64,000 nt of DNA from assembly GCA_000227525.2 (NCBI GenBank), contig AGIG01000034.1, forward strand, positions 1 to 64,000. The letters are read 5' to 3'. The notes under the pieces were generated by a model. That model did not search any database. It was not told the DNA's origin and saw nothing but the letters and a program-made list of their open reading frames with translations. The DNA is from a gamma proteobacterium HIMB30. GTDB taxonomy: Bacteria; Pseudomonadota; Gammaproteobacteria; Pseudomonadales; Litorivicinaceae. Below, one piece after another: positions 20,203-28,024 of this stretch (its first letter is position 1; each line of letters starts with the position of its first letter). A program made the translations under genes and the position numbers.

Positions 20203-20231
20203 TTACGCCGACAATGAAATTTCCGTATAAC
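20203..20231 (+). promoter_or_regulatory. Weak candidate promoter for sulP-csoS1D-NUDIX
   Basis: TTACGC (20203-20208) and TATAAC (20226-20231) have 17-base spacing. The poor -35 fits an activator-dependent promoter with the upstream dyad. Inference only. Confidence 0.35.
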
Positions 20232-20262
20232 TCTTAATCGGGACCAATAAGGCATCGGGATT

Positions 20263-21918
20263 TTGGCGATATTTAACGAAATTCGACTGACTAATATTAA
20301 GGGTGATGTATTCGGTGGTGTCACTGCAGCCGTGATCGCCCTGCCAATGGCACTCGCCTTTGGTGTTGCATCTGGAGCAGGCCCTGAGGCGGGTCTCTAT
20401 GGCGCGATTTTGGTCGGACTATTCGCCGCCCTCTTCGGCGCCACCCCGACACTCATTTCTGAGCCGACAGGTCCCATGACGGTGGTGATGACAGCAGTTG
20501 TCGCTAGTCTCATCGCTTCTGATCCAGACCAAGGCCTCGCTATGGCCTTTACTGTGGTCATTTTGGCCGGTTGCCTACAGATTTTCTTTGGAATTCTGCG
20601 TGTTGGTCACTTTGTCACCATGATGCCTTATACGGTGGTTTCGGGATTCATGACCGGCATTGGTATTATTCTGATTGTCCTGCAAATCGGTCCATTTCTA
20701 GGGCAGCCACCGCCAGCGGGCGGCGTTATTGGAACGTTATCTGCCCTCCCGTCCCTGCTTCAGAACATCTCAATCGAGGAAACGTGTCTGGCACTTGGCA
20801 CGTTTTTAATCATCGCTTTGATTCCATCAAGTTATCGGCGATTTGTGCCGCCGCAATTACTCGCACTCGTTGTTGGTTCGGTGGTCGCCTCACTCTTCCT
20901 TGCCGGTGAAGTTCGTGTCATTGGTGCCATCCCGGACGGTCTTCCTGAATTTCAGCTACCCGTCTTCGAAATGAGGCATTGGCAAATTATGATGGCTAAT
21001 GCGTTAGTTCTCGCCATGCTGGGATCAATCGATGCCCTGCTCACCTCAGTGATAGCGGACAGCATGACAAAGCGTGAGTCTGACGCCAACAAAGAGCTTG
21101 TTGGACAAGGTATCGGGAATATCGCATCCGGTCTTTTCGGAGGCATTCCTGGTGCCGGTGCCACAATGGGTACTGTCGTCAATATCCAATCAGGCGGTCG
21201 GTCAGCGCTGTCTGGGTTGTCACGCGTTGCTGTTTTATTAGTCGTTCTGTTGTGGATTAGTGATCTCACCGCCATGATTCCGCTCGCGGTCTTGTCAGGG
21301 ATTGCGTTCAAAGTCGGCCTCGACATCATTGACTGGCGTTTCTTATCTCGAGCACATATTGTCTCTTCGAAAGCCGCCTTGATTATGTACGGTGTCATTT
21401 TGCTGACCGTCTTTGTTGATCTGATCATCGCGGTTGCTGTCGGTGTGTTTATTGCCAACCTACTAACGATTGAACGATTAACAGCAGCCCACGCTGACTC
21501 AGTGAAAGCAATTCGTGATCCGAATGCCGAAGAACTCTCACGTGATGAGCAAACGATCCTGAAGGAGACCAACGGAAGTATTTTGATTTTTGCCTTGGGA
21601 GGCACGCTATTTTTCGGTCTCGCCAAAGCAATTTCTCGGCAACGCGCAGTCTTATCCGATCATCAAGCGTTAATCATTGATTTTACTGATGTTCCATCAA
21701 TCGGGGTATCATCTTCGATGGCAATTGAGGACATGATCAAAGACGATTTAAAAGCGAAAAAGCCTGTCTTTATTACTGGCGCCAACGCTGCAGTCATCGA
21801 TCGCTTACAGCGCCTTGGTTTATTACAGGAATTACCGGCCGATGCCTTGGTAAAAGACCGAAGCACCGCTCTGCAAATGGCCACTCAGATGCTTAAAACT
21901 CAGGAGTCCTCAGCGTGA
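20263..21918 (+). CDS. SulP family anion transporter, candidate bicarbonate importer
   Basis: Inner-membrane transporter of 551 residues with about eleven hydrophobic segments and a C-terminal STAS domain (from about residue 440, including [22 protein letters not shown]). The SulP start signature is clear: [20 protein letters not shown], then [15 protein letters not shown]. The substrate cannot be read from sequence; being coupled to csoS1D and beside the carboxysome operon makes bicarbonate likely (BicA type), with sulfate as the alternative. Start is TTG; a stop lies five codons upstream, so no ATG is available. The stop overlaps the csoS1D GTG by four bases. Confidence 0.88.
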   Translation: MAIFNEIRLTNIKGDVFGGVTAAVIALPMALAFGVASGAGPEAGLYGAILVGLFAALFGATPTLISEPTGPMTVVMTAVVASLIASDPDQGLAMAFTVVILAGCLQIFFGILRVGHFVTMMPYTVVSGFMTGIGIILIVLQIGPFLGQPPPAGGVIGTLSALPSLLQNISIEETCLALGTFLIIALIPSSYRRFVPPQLLALVVGSVVASLFLAGEVRVIGAIPDGLPEFQLPVFEMRHWQIMMANALVLAMLGSIDALLTSVIADSMTKRESDANKELVGQGIGNIASGLFGGIPGAGATMGTVVNIQSGGRSALSGLSRVAVLLVVLLWISDLTAMIPLAVLSGIAFKVGLDIIDWRFLSRAHIVSSKAALIMYGVILLTVFVDLIIAVAVGVFIANLLTIERLTAAHADSVKAIRDPNAEELSRDEQTILKETNGSILIFALGGTLFFGLAKAISRQRAVLSDHQALIIDFTDVPSIGVSSSMAIEDMIKDDLKAKKPVFITGANAAVIDRLQRLGLLQELPADALVKDRSTALQMATQMLKTQESSA

Positions 21919-22541
21919 ATACCCCCTCAATCGGACTTCGAACGTATGTCTATTGCGATTCGCTACAACCGCAGCTAGCAGCTTATATGGCAACGGTCTC
22001 TCAAGGTTTTCTACCCATACCCGGAGATGCATGTCTATGGGTTGAGGTTTCACCCGGAATGGCTGTTCATCAGCTGACTGATGTCGCACTGAAAGCCACT
22101 CGAGTGCATCTTGCACAACAGGTCGTTGAGCGGGCATATGGATCAATGGTCATTCACCAACGAGACCAGAGCGACGTCCGCGAGGCAGGAAATATTCTAT
22201 TGGCGCGGATGGGTGCACAGGTCTCGGATCGAACACATCCGTCGATTGCCTGGCAAGAGACAATTCGCGGAATGACGCCTGATCATACCGTTTTGATCAA
22301 TCGACAAGATCGGCGTGGCTCGATGATTCTTCCTGGGCAAAGTATGTTTATTCTAGAAACCGAACCTGCTGGATATATTATCTATGCGGCCAACCAGGCC
22401 GAAAAAGCAGCCAATATCACGCTAGTTGATGTCCGTGCGGTCGGTGCATTTGGACGTTTGACGATCGCCGGATCGGAGGCTGATATCGATGCGGCAGCCG
22501 ACGCCGCGATTGCCGCAATCCACAACCCCATGGGAACTTAG
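21915..22541 (+). CDS. csoS1D: Carboxysome tandem-BMC shell protein CsoS1D
   Basis: Minor pseudohexameric (trimer of tandem domains) shell protein thought to form large gated pores for metabolites such as RuBP and 3-PGA. The 208 residues comprise two BMC-type domains; the second is easily read ([56 protein letters not shown]). The GTG start overlaps the sulP stop. Finding it in a facing transcript with the transporter, away from the main shell operon, is notable and suggests influx and pore capacity are co-expressed. Confidence 0.88.
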   Translation: MNTPSIGLRTYVYCDSLQPQLAAYMATVSQGFLPIPGDACLWVEVSPGMAVHQLTDVALKATRVHLAQQVVERAYGSMVIHQRDQSDVREAGNILLARMGAQVSDRTHPSIAWQETIRGMTPDHTVLINRQDRRGSMILPGQSMFILETEPAGYIIYAANQAEKAANITLVDVRAVGAFGRLTIAGSEADIDAAADAAIAAIHNPMGT

Positions 22542-22542
22542 A

Positions 22543-23118
22543 GTGTTAGACGAGATCATCAGCCATATCGAAGCACACAGGGCCTTTGACCATGCGGAGG
22601 CAAGTGCCAAAGCACAAACCCTCGCCTTTATCCGAGCGTATCCCGATTGCCTTCATCGATCATGCCTACAAGGTCATCTGACCGCATCGGCGTGGATCTT
22701 ATCCTCGGATTTACAGGCAGCCGTTCTGTTGCATCATAAAAAGCTCGATCGGTGGTTCCAGCCTGGAGGCCATGTTGATGGAAACCCGAATTTGCTGGAA
22801 TCAGCCTTACGAGAGGCCGCAGAGGAAACTGGGCTCCAGGTCTCTGACTTCAATTTTGCCTCACGGACGATTTTTGATATTGATGCACACACCATTCCTG
22901 CAAGGCCAAATGAGCCAAAACATACGCATTTTGATATTAGATACGCATTCACGGTGGATTATCAGGAATTGCCTGGCAATGCGGAGTCTCACGACGTTCG
23001 ATTCGTGAGTCTCGATCAAGTGCGGCTATTCAACAATACGTCGTCAGTGGTCCGTTTGGTGAGAAAAACAACCGATCAGTTGATGACAACATCTGGCCAT
23101 CGAGCTCTCATTTCTTGA
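22543..23118 (+). CDS. NUDIX hydrolase linked to csoS1D
   Basis: Predicted diphosphate hydrolase of 191 residues. The start is GTG one base after the csoS1D stop, so translation is coupled. The NUDIX box reads GGHVDGNPNLLESA then LREAAEETGL, matching G-x5-E-x7-RE-x2-EE-x-G. It has an N-terminal extension of about 50 residues (ISHIEAHRAFDHAEASAKAQ) and a histidine-rich stretch (TKxHTHFD-like: PKHTHFDIRYAF). Substrate unknown; the position suggests a sugar-phosphate, nucleotide or NAD-derived by-product of carbon fixation. The last 43 bases overlap cbbR antisense. Confidence 0.85.
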   Translation: MLDEIISHIEAHRAFDHAEASAKAQTLAFIRAYPDCLHRSCLQGHLTASAWILSSDLQAAVLLHHKKLDRWFQPGGHVDGNPNLLESALREAAEETGLQVSDFNFASRTIFDIDAHTIPARPNEPKHTHFDIRYAFTVDYQELPGNAESHDVRFVSLDQVRLFNNTSSVVRLVRKTTDQLMTTSGHRALIS

Positions 23119-24074
23119 GTGATGCGTTGCTTTTCACGCATTGAGAAGTCCAGAAAAGAACTCGCCACAAGTGACAGCTTCCGGTCCGACGGATGAATGA
23201 TGTTCCACTGACGTGCGATTGGAAATTGCTCAGCTCTCACAATGCCGAGTGGTCCCTCAGGCCCTTCAATCGTCATCGAATGTAACGATAATACGGATAA
23301 GCCGAGATTCGCGATGACCGCATGTTTAATCGCTTCGTTGCTTCCAAGTTCCATACGGATATTTGGCCGTAAACCCTGTGATTCAAAGACCCGTAATGTC
23401 GCATCGCGAATCCCGGATCCCGGTTCACGCATGATCCAAGGATATTGACTGAGTTCTCTCAGACTGACCTGCTTTTGGGAGTGAAAAAGTTCATGGCTTT
23501 TTGGCGCAATCACAACCAGCGGATTCGGTGCAAATGGATACAGTTCGATACCCTGAATTTCCTCTGCAGCCTGGCCCATGATATACAAATCGTCGACATT
23601 CTCTGACAGTCGCTCTGAGATTCGATCGCGGTTTGAGACCTTTAAAGATAACTCAATACCTGGATATTCTTCACTGAATCGACCCAGCAACTCAGGTGCT
23701 AAGTACTTGGCTGTTGTCACAACGCCCAATTTTAGTTTTCCGCGCTTGAGGCCTTTGAGCTCTGATAATGCCACTTCCAGATCGCTCAATGAGCTGAAAA
23801 TCTCACGAACCGATCGATAGACAATTTGACCGGCGGCCGTGGCCTCAATTTGACGACCATTCTGTTGAAGTAACGGTACGCCAATCGCATCGGTCAACTT
23901 TTTGGTTTGCATCGAGACTGTTGGTTGGGTCAAATACAGCTCTTCGGCAGCCCGGGTGTGACTGCCAAGCCGAACAACTGCCTCAAAAATCTGCAATTGC
24001 CGCATTGTCGTATGACGGACAATGAACTCAGGAACATCTAGATGTGCAAGCGCGTCAAGATCAAGTCCGGACAT
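23076..24074 (-). CDS. cbbR: LysR-type transcriptional regulator CbbR
   Basis: Activator of Calvin-cycle and RuBisCO genes that senses metabolites such as RuBP or NADPH. The 332 residues show the N-terminal winged helix (MRQLQIFEAVVRLGSHTRAA, then LYLTQPTVSMQTKKL) and a LysR substrate domain with CbbR-like features (KLKLGVVTTAKYLAPELLGRF and PGIELSLKVSNR). About 20 extra residues precede the helix-turn-helix. CbbR is usually divergent from and next to cbbL; here it is at the far downstream end of the operon on the same strand, 44 bases after mcdB, so it may be partly autoregulated by read-through. Confidence 0.88.
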   Translation of the reverse strand: MSGLDLDALAHLDVPEFIVRHTTMRQLQIFEAVVRLGSHTRAAEELYLTQPTVSMQTKKLTDAIGVPLLQQNGRQIEATAAGQIVYRSVREIFSSLSDLEVALSELKGLKRGKLKLGVVTTAKYLAPELLGRFSEEYPGIELSLKVSNRDRISERLSENVDDLYIMGQAAEEIQGIELYPFAPNPLVVIAPKSHELFHSQKQVSLRELSQYPWIMREPGSGIRDATLRVFESQGLRPNIRMELGSNEAIKHAVIANLGLSVLSLHSMTIEGPEGPLGIVRAEQFPIARQWNIIHPSDRKLSLVASSFLDFSMREKQRITQEMRARWPDVVIN

Positions 24075-24118
24075 TCACTAACCCGCCATTGTTATCTTCA
24101 ATCGCTTACGAGTGTAGA

Positions 24119-24340
24119 TTAATCAGGCCATACTCGCGAGCGACGCATTGGACTGGCTGACTGGATGTCCGATTTTGGCTTTTGCGCCGTTGCACGTCTT
24201 GTCACTTTTGCTTGTGTTGACGCCTTCGGTTTGGCATTTGCTGGGGCCTTGTTTGAAGTACGTTGGCGTGTTGGTTGAACGGCTTTGACTTTCTCGATCG
24301 ATGCTGCCAGTTTCGATGAAGTGGGCTTTGACTCAGGCAT
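24119..24340 (-). CDS. mcdB: Alpha-carboxysome positioning adaptor McdB-like protein
   Basis: A 73-residue basic, low-complexity protein rich in Ala, Lys, Ser, Thr and Gln, predicted to be disordered, ending in SRVWPD. Small disordered proteins with an invariant C-terminal tryptophan encoded directly after a ParA-type ATPase are the known pattern of alpha-McdB, which links carboxysomes to the McdA gradient on the nucleoid. The gene starts two bases after the mcdA stop with GAGGTAGTT as ribosome site. Sequence similarity alone is too weak to prove function; context and the C-terminal Trp drive the call. Confidence 0.75.
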   Translation of the reverse strand: MPESKPTSSKLAASIEKVKAVQPTRQRTSNKAPANAKPKASTQAKVTRRATAQKPKSDIQSASPMRRSRVWPD

Positions 24341-24342
24341 AA

Positions 24343-24945
24343 CTACCTCTTTGATTGAATTTCTTTGATGAGATTAGTGATTTCCAGTGAAGCAGCGATC
24401 GCTCCTTTTCCTGACTGGTTGACATCTCGCCCATCCAGAATCGCATTGCGATAGACCACTCGGCGTTGAATTGTTGTCTCTAACGCTGAGATTTCGAGCG
24501 ATTCCAACACCTCTTTTGTTTCTCGAGATAGACGAGAGCGAGATTCCATTTGATTCAATACCAAAAATGCCTGAAGTTTCTTGTTGTCCTGTTGCGCCCG
24601 TTGAATCTCTTCGGCAACAGCAAGCGTTGCCCATAAATCCAACGGAGAAGGTAAAACAGGAATCAAGACCACATCAGCCACTCTGAGCACTGCCAGCGTA
24701 TCTGGATGATGAATCGCCGGTGGACAGTCAAAAACCGCATGTTTGGCATAACGATCTTGTTCAGAAAAAGACTCGACTACTAAATTGCTGTTTGATTCAC
24801 GAATTGATGACCAATGCAGAGATGATCGTTGCGGATCCGCATCGTACAGAGTCATCCGGCGTGATTGTGATTGAAAAGAAGCGACGTTAATCGCGAGTGT
24901 GGTCTTGCCAACCCCGCCTTTATTGGAGGCAAACGCCAACCTCAA
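24343..24945 (-). CDS. mcdA: ParA-type ATPase McdA, carboxysome positioning
   Basis: Nucleoid-binding ATPase that distributes carboxysomes along the cell. The 200 residues have the deviant Walker A box NKGGVGKTTLA with the signature lysine, the switch I-like segment YDADPQRSSLHW, and switch II HAVFDCPPAIHH. No partition-site partner ParB is present; instead a McdB-like gene follows immediately. The ATG overlaps the acRAF stop by four bases (ATGA), placing it in the carboxysome operon. Confidence 0.88.
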   Translation of the reverse strand: MRLAFASNKGGVGKTTLAINVASFQSQSRRMTLYDADPQRSSLHWSSIRESNSNLVVESFSEQDRYAKHAVFDCPPAIHHPDTLAVLRVADVVLIPVLPSPLDLWATLAVAEEIQRAQQDNKKLQAFLVLNQMESRSRLSRETKEVLESLEISALETTIQRRVVYRNAILDGRDVNQSGKGAIAASLEITNLIKEIQSKR

Positions 24946-25205
24946 TTCGATTCCTCTTCGAGGTATCCACCGATCGCATCAAGGGTATTGGCAAATTCTC
25001 GCTGTAACTCGGACACGGCATCACTTCCCTCATCGGGATGAATTGTGACGTTCAAATGACTACGCCCAAATGCCATATCAGGGTAAAAACCACATGCCTC
25101 AGATGCTTCCGCAGCAGCGTCTAAAAAATCTCGCAAGGCATCATAATCTTCGAACTGATAACGACGCTCCATACGCGGGGGACGTTTTCGCTCTTTCCAG
25201 CCCAT
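24942..25205 (-). CDS. RuBisCO assembly factor acRAF (pterin dehydratase-like)
   Basis: Degenerate pterin-4a-carbinolamine dehydratase that assists RuBisCO large-subunit dimer formation in alpha-carboxysome organisms. It has 87 residues with the family frame WKERKRPPRMERRYQFEDYD, ALRDFLDAAAEASE and FYPDMAFGRSHLNVTIH. The clustered histidines of true dehydratases are reduced to a single H in the HLNVTIHPDEG region, consistent with loss of catalysis. It is translationally coupled to mcdA. No cbbQ or cbbO is present in the window, so this is the only dedicated RuBisCO helper seen. Confidence 0.87.
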   Translation of the reverse strand: MGWKERKRPPRMERRYQFEDYDALRDFLDAAAEASEACGFYPDMAFGRSHLNVTIHPDEGSDAVSELQREFANTLDAIGGYLEEESN

Positions 25206-25257
25206 GAACTCTACCTATCCAATGAAGTCGCTTATGACTGTATCAAATGCGACCACG

Positions 25258-25300
25258 GAAAAAACCAAAAAGTCAGCCTGGTGGTCGCATCGCGACCACC
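25258..25300 (-). terminator. Hairpin with T-rich tail after the csoS1 pair
   Basis: On the minus strand a 9-bp perfect stem GGTGGTCGC / GCGACCACC with a 3-base loop (25280-25300) is followed after ten bases by TTTTTGGTTTTTT. It lies between csoS1 and acRAF, so it could partly terminate or stabilise mRNA, making shell genes more abundant than acRAF-mcdAB. The gap before the T tract means termination may be incomplete. Confidence 0.65.
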
Positions 25301-25311
25301 ACATGACACAT

Positions 25312-25611
25312 TTAAGATGCAGCTGCCGTCGGTAGAACAGGCTCTACTTCACGGTGTGGACGCGCGATAATGTGCGCCGCTACAAGGCCATCACCGACTC
25401 GTTCACAAGCATCTGCGCCAGCGCGGACTGCGGCATTGACAGCACCAGTCTCGCCTCTGACCATGACTGTGACGTAACCTCCACCGACGAACTCCCGACC
25501 GATCAAACGGACTTCCGCTGCCTTTGTCATTGCGTCGGCAGCTTCAATTGCGGGGACAAGACCGCGCGTTTCGATCATTCCTAAAGCGATACCATAATTT
25601 TCAGTTGACAT
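25312..25611 (-). CDS. csoS1: Carboxysome major shell protein CsoS1, second copy
   Basis: BMC-domain hexamer that forms the facets of the alpha-carboxysome shell and lets bicarbonate and RuBP through its central pore. The 99 residues show the canonical order [36 protein letters not shown] and [20 protein letters not shown]. It differs from the neighbouring copy at only about a dozen residues, mostly at the two ends, though the DNA differs at many third positions. I cannot assign A, B or C paralogue names. Confidence 0.96.
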   Translation of the reverse strand: MSTENYGIALGMIETRGLVPAIEAADAMTKAAEVRLIGREFVGGGYVTVMVRGETGAVNAAVRAGADACERVGDGLVAAHIIARPHREVEPVLPTAAAS

Positions 25612-25644
25612 GATAGTTCTCCAAATTAGCTAATAACTATGCGT

Positions 25645-25941
25645 TTATTTAGTTGTTGCTTCCAATACCGGCTCAACCTCTTTGTGCGGGCGCGCAATAA
25701 TGTGCGCAGCCACGAGGCCATCACCGACCCGTTCACACGCATCTGCTCCGGCACGAACAGCTGCATTGACGGCACCAGTCTCACCACGAACCATCACGGT
25801 TACGTAGCCGCCGCCGACGAATTCTCTCGAGATGAGTCGGACTTCAGCCGCCTTTGTCATTGCGTCTGCCGCCTCGATGGCGGGGACTAAGCCACGCGTC
25901 TCGATCATACCCAGTGCGATCCCGTAGTTTTCATTTGCCAT
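25645..25941 (-). CDS. csoS1: Carboxysome major shell protein CsoS1, first copy
   Basis: BMC hexamer of 98 residues, the promoter-proximal copy of the tandem pair. Residues 3-88 are nearly identical to the other copy, with Ser for Gly in the LISREF segment and Lys for Arg in ARPHKEVEP. Ribosome site GGAGTAGGAGAG lies just before the ATG, stronger than most in this operon, fitting the high copy number of this protein. The two copies are 33 bases apart. Confidence 0.96.
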   Translation of the reverse strand: MANENYGIALGMIETRGLVPAIEAADAMTKAAEVRLISREFVGGGYVTVMVRGETGAVNAAVRAGADACERVGDGLVAAHIIARPHKEVEPVLEATTK

Positions 25942-25977
25942 CGTTCTCTCCTACTCCTTCGTTATTGAGACCAGTCC

Positions 25978-25997
25978 GCGCGCTCAGTTTGGCGCGC
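25978..25997 (-). other. Hairpin overlapping the csoS4B stop, upstream of csoS1
   Basis: GCGCGC, 8-base loop, GCGCGC spans the csoS4B stop codon on the minus strand. There is no T tract, so it is more likely a processing or 5'-stabilising hairpin for the csoS1 mRNA segment than a terminator. Confidence 0.45.
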
Positions 25998-26244
25998 TCG
26001 CTGGAGGCCACTGATCAATCACGCCACAAACAGCGAGATCTGTCAGAACTTCGTAATCACCGGTTGCAAACCGTGCTGCAGTACCGGTTGTTAAAAAAAC
26101 CCAATCTCCAGGCTTAGCGCCTACCGTGTCGGTGGCCGCTTGCTGCAGTCCGCTTTCGCTTTCAACGAGCCGAAACATTGTGTGCTTCAGGCCATCGATT
26201 CGACACGAACAAACAATCGATCCAACCACACGACAAATCATCAT
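25984..26244 (-). CDS. csoS4B: Carboxysome vertex protein CsoS4B
   Basis: Pentameric bacterial microcompartment vertex protein (EutN/CcmL fold) that caps the icosahedral corners. The 86 residues contain the family core VGAKPGDWVFLTTGTAARFAT and the C-terminal VCGVIDQWPP. Assignment as 4B rather than 4A follows the conserved gene order after csoSCA and the lower similarity to the other copy. ATGA overlap with csoS4A upstream. Confidence 0.92.
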   Translation of the reverse strand: MMICRVVGSIVCSCRIDGLKHTMFRLVESESGLQQAATDTVGAKPGDWVFLTTGTAARFATGDYEVLTDLAVCGVIDQWPPASAPN

Positions 26245-26504
26245 GAAGCCGTACCTTCTTCAGTGGGCGGCCAATGGTCGATGATTCCAACAATTGTCAA
26301 ATCACTCGGATAACCTTTACTGCCAGCCGCTTCACGGGCAGCACTACTACCGACGCAAATCACCCAATCGCCAGGCTTCGCGCCAACTGCATCAACGGCG
26401 ACCTGAGAACTCGTACCATCCCGAACGACTTGCAAATGCTTATGTTCCATTTCCGCAATTCGGTTTGTTGCAACAAGTGGCCGTTCAACCTGACAAATTT
26501 TCAT
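26241..26504 (-). CDS. csoS4A: Carboxysome vertex protein CsoS4A
   Basis: Pentameric vertex protein of 87 residues with the motif VGAKPGDWVICVGSSAAREAAG and the C-terminal VGIIDHWPP. It begins MKICQVERPLVATNRI, typical of CsoS4A. The start overlaps the csoSCA stop by four bases and its stop overlaps the csoS4B start likewise, so the two low-copy vertex proteins are tied to csoSCA translation. Confidence 0.93.
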   Translation of the reverse strand: MKICQVERPLVATNRIAEMEHKHLQVVRDGTSSQVAVDAVGAKPGDWVICVGSSAAREAAGSKGYPSDLTIVGIIDHWPPTEEGTAS

Positions 26505-28000
26505 GCCTTCCTCTCTATCCCAGTCATTGGGACTGATGAATCAATGATTTCGATAGGGCTTTCTGATTGGCAATCTCTCACAACTTTTAAGATGTGAATC
26601 GATCCACCATCTGCGTGTTGAGGGAACCGCTTGATCGTTGCCTCAGTGATCTGCTGACAGCGGTTCATCGCGCGCTCACGTGCTCCAGGGATCGAACCGT
26701 GATAGTCAAATCGGACGATAATTGGCGCCGGTAAACCACGACTGATGTTGAGCGACTTGAATATTTTTAATCCGACATCGATATCAGACGCGCCTTCCTC
26801 GATCGTCTTTAAATACGCGAAATACATGAGATTGCGGATTTGGATCTCCTCGAATCCCACACCGACTCCGATGAATCGCTCGGCATGTCCGATATCCGCA
26901 TAAGTTCCGTCGAACTCAGCTTTTACTAATTCGATTTGTGACAAATTGTTTTCGATCAATGCACCGACGAAACGCTTCAGTCCAGATCGTGTTGTTGGAC
27001 ATTCACGTGCAACTGCCTGTTGAATCTGTTCACGCGCCCGATCTCTCGGTTCATTTTGGGTCTGCTCGAACAGTTCAATCGACGACAGATGCGAGTCAAG
27101 ACTGATGTCTCCGTTCTCATCTGGTACGTGGACACGAATGGAATCAGTGGCTGTGTCAACACCAATCAGTAGTAAGTCTACTGAGGCCCCGCAGCAATGC
27201 GTATGTTCAATCGCTTCACGGAACGCATATAACGCATCACGACCAGCAAGAGCGGCTTGATCATCCTTGGAGCCATGCGCTGCACATCCTTCGCACTGTC
27301 CATCGATGGTACTGAAGTGATAGACCACTCCTTTTAGATAGCGAGAACCAGAAATCGATGTCGATAAACCTGCTCGCTCGCGCAGCAATTCAACTTCGGT
27401 CCATTTTTGAACGTTATCATCGATGTCAAAAACAGCACCTGCATAGGACTTGCGACGCACTTTGTTTGGCGGCAGACGTAACACCGACCGAATGACGTGT
27501 GCGAGACGCCCGTCAGCACAAGGCGTCAGATCAACTGCGTGTAAACCGCATTCTTCCAGTAATTCATCAAAGTCTGAATCGGAATGCATCGCCAACGGCG
27601 AGGTTGCAATCGAGTGATCACAAAAACGGCGATAGGTCTCAAACACGCAATAGGCGTAGAGCGCTTTGATATCCAGCTGATTGGTCCAGGCAGCATTTAA
27701 TAAATCAAACGGTAGCTCGAAACCCAGTTCCCGATCAGCAATCTCTTGAGCTTGACTCGCAAAATCGATCTCAAACTGAATAGCGACTAATTGTCGAAGG
27801 ACTGGCTCGATCCGATCAAATGAATCCTTTACGCTGCGCTCATAAGATATGAGTTGTGCATTATCCTGCACATCGGTTATTGCATGAATCCCACGTTGCT
27901 TTTCAACGACAGCAGACACCACAGAGGCTCTTGCTCCAGGGCGACCCAGAGGCGCCCGGTTCAATTTGCTCGATTGTGCTGATTTTGAACGTTGCAACAT
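26501..28000 (-). CDS. csoSCA: Carboxysomal carbonic anhydrase CsoSCA
   Basis: Zinc beta-class (epsilon subgroup) carbonic anhydrase inside the shell that turns bicarbonate into CO2 for RuBisCO. From the chosen start it has 499 residues. The Cys-x-Asp-x-Arg site (TPCADGR), the zinc His (AAHGSKDD) and the second zinc Cys (HTHCCGAS) are all present, then a degenerate second half. A basic, disordered N-terminal stretch (QRSKSAQSSKLNRAPLGRPG) is the known RuBisCO-binding type of region. The ATG at 28000 follows GGAGAGCACG; the ATG four codons upstream has a poorer ribosome site. Confidence 0.94.
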   Translation of the reverse strand: MLQRSKSAQSSKLNRAPLGRPGARASVVSAVVEKQRGIHAITDVQDNAQLISYERSVKDSFDRIEPVLRQLVAIQFEIDFASQAQEIADRELGFELPFDLLNAAWTNQLDIKALYAYCVFETYRRFCDHSIATSPLAMHSDSDFDELLEECGLHAVDLTPCADGRLAHVIRSVLRLPPNKVRRKSYAGAVFDIDDNVQKWTEVELLRERAGLSTSISGSRYLKGVVYHFSTIDGQCEGCAAHGSKDDQAALAGRDALYAFREAIEHTHCCGASVDLLLIGVDTATDSIRVHVPDENGDISLDSHLSSIELFEQTQNEPRDRAREQIQQAVARECPTTRSGLKRFVGALIENNLSQIELVKAEFDGTYADIGHAERFIGVGVGFEEIQIRNLMYFAYLKTIEEGASDIDVGLKIFKSLNISRGLPAPIIVRFDYHGSIPGARERAMNRCQQITEATIKRFPQHADGGSIHILKVVRDCQSESPIEIIDSSVPMTGIERKA

Positions 28001-28024
28001 CGTGCTCTCCATGACTGCCCGCTT

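Noticed and set aside
25639-25890. Antisense frame over csoS1, with a similar one over the other copy
   Set aside because: The two frames resemble each other only because the csoS1 copies are duplicates; no independent signal.
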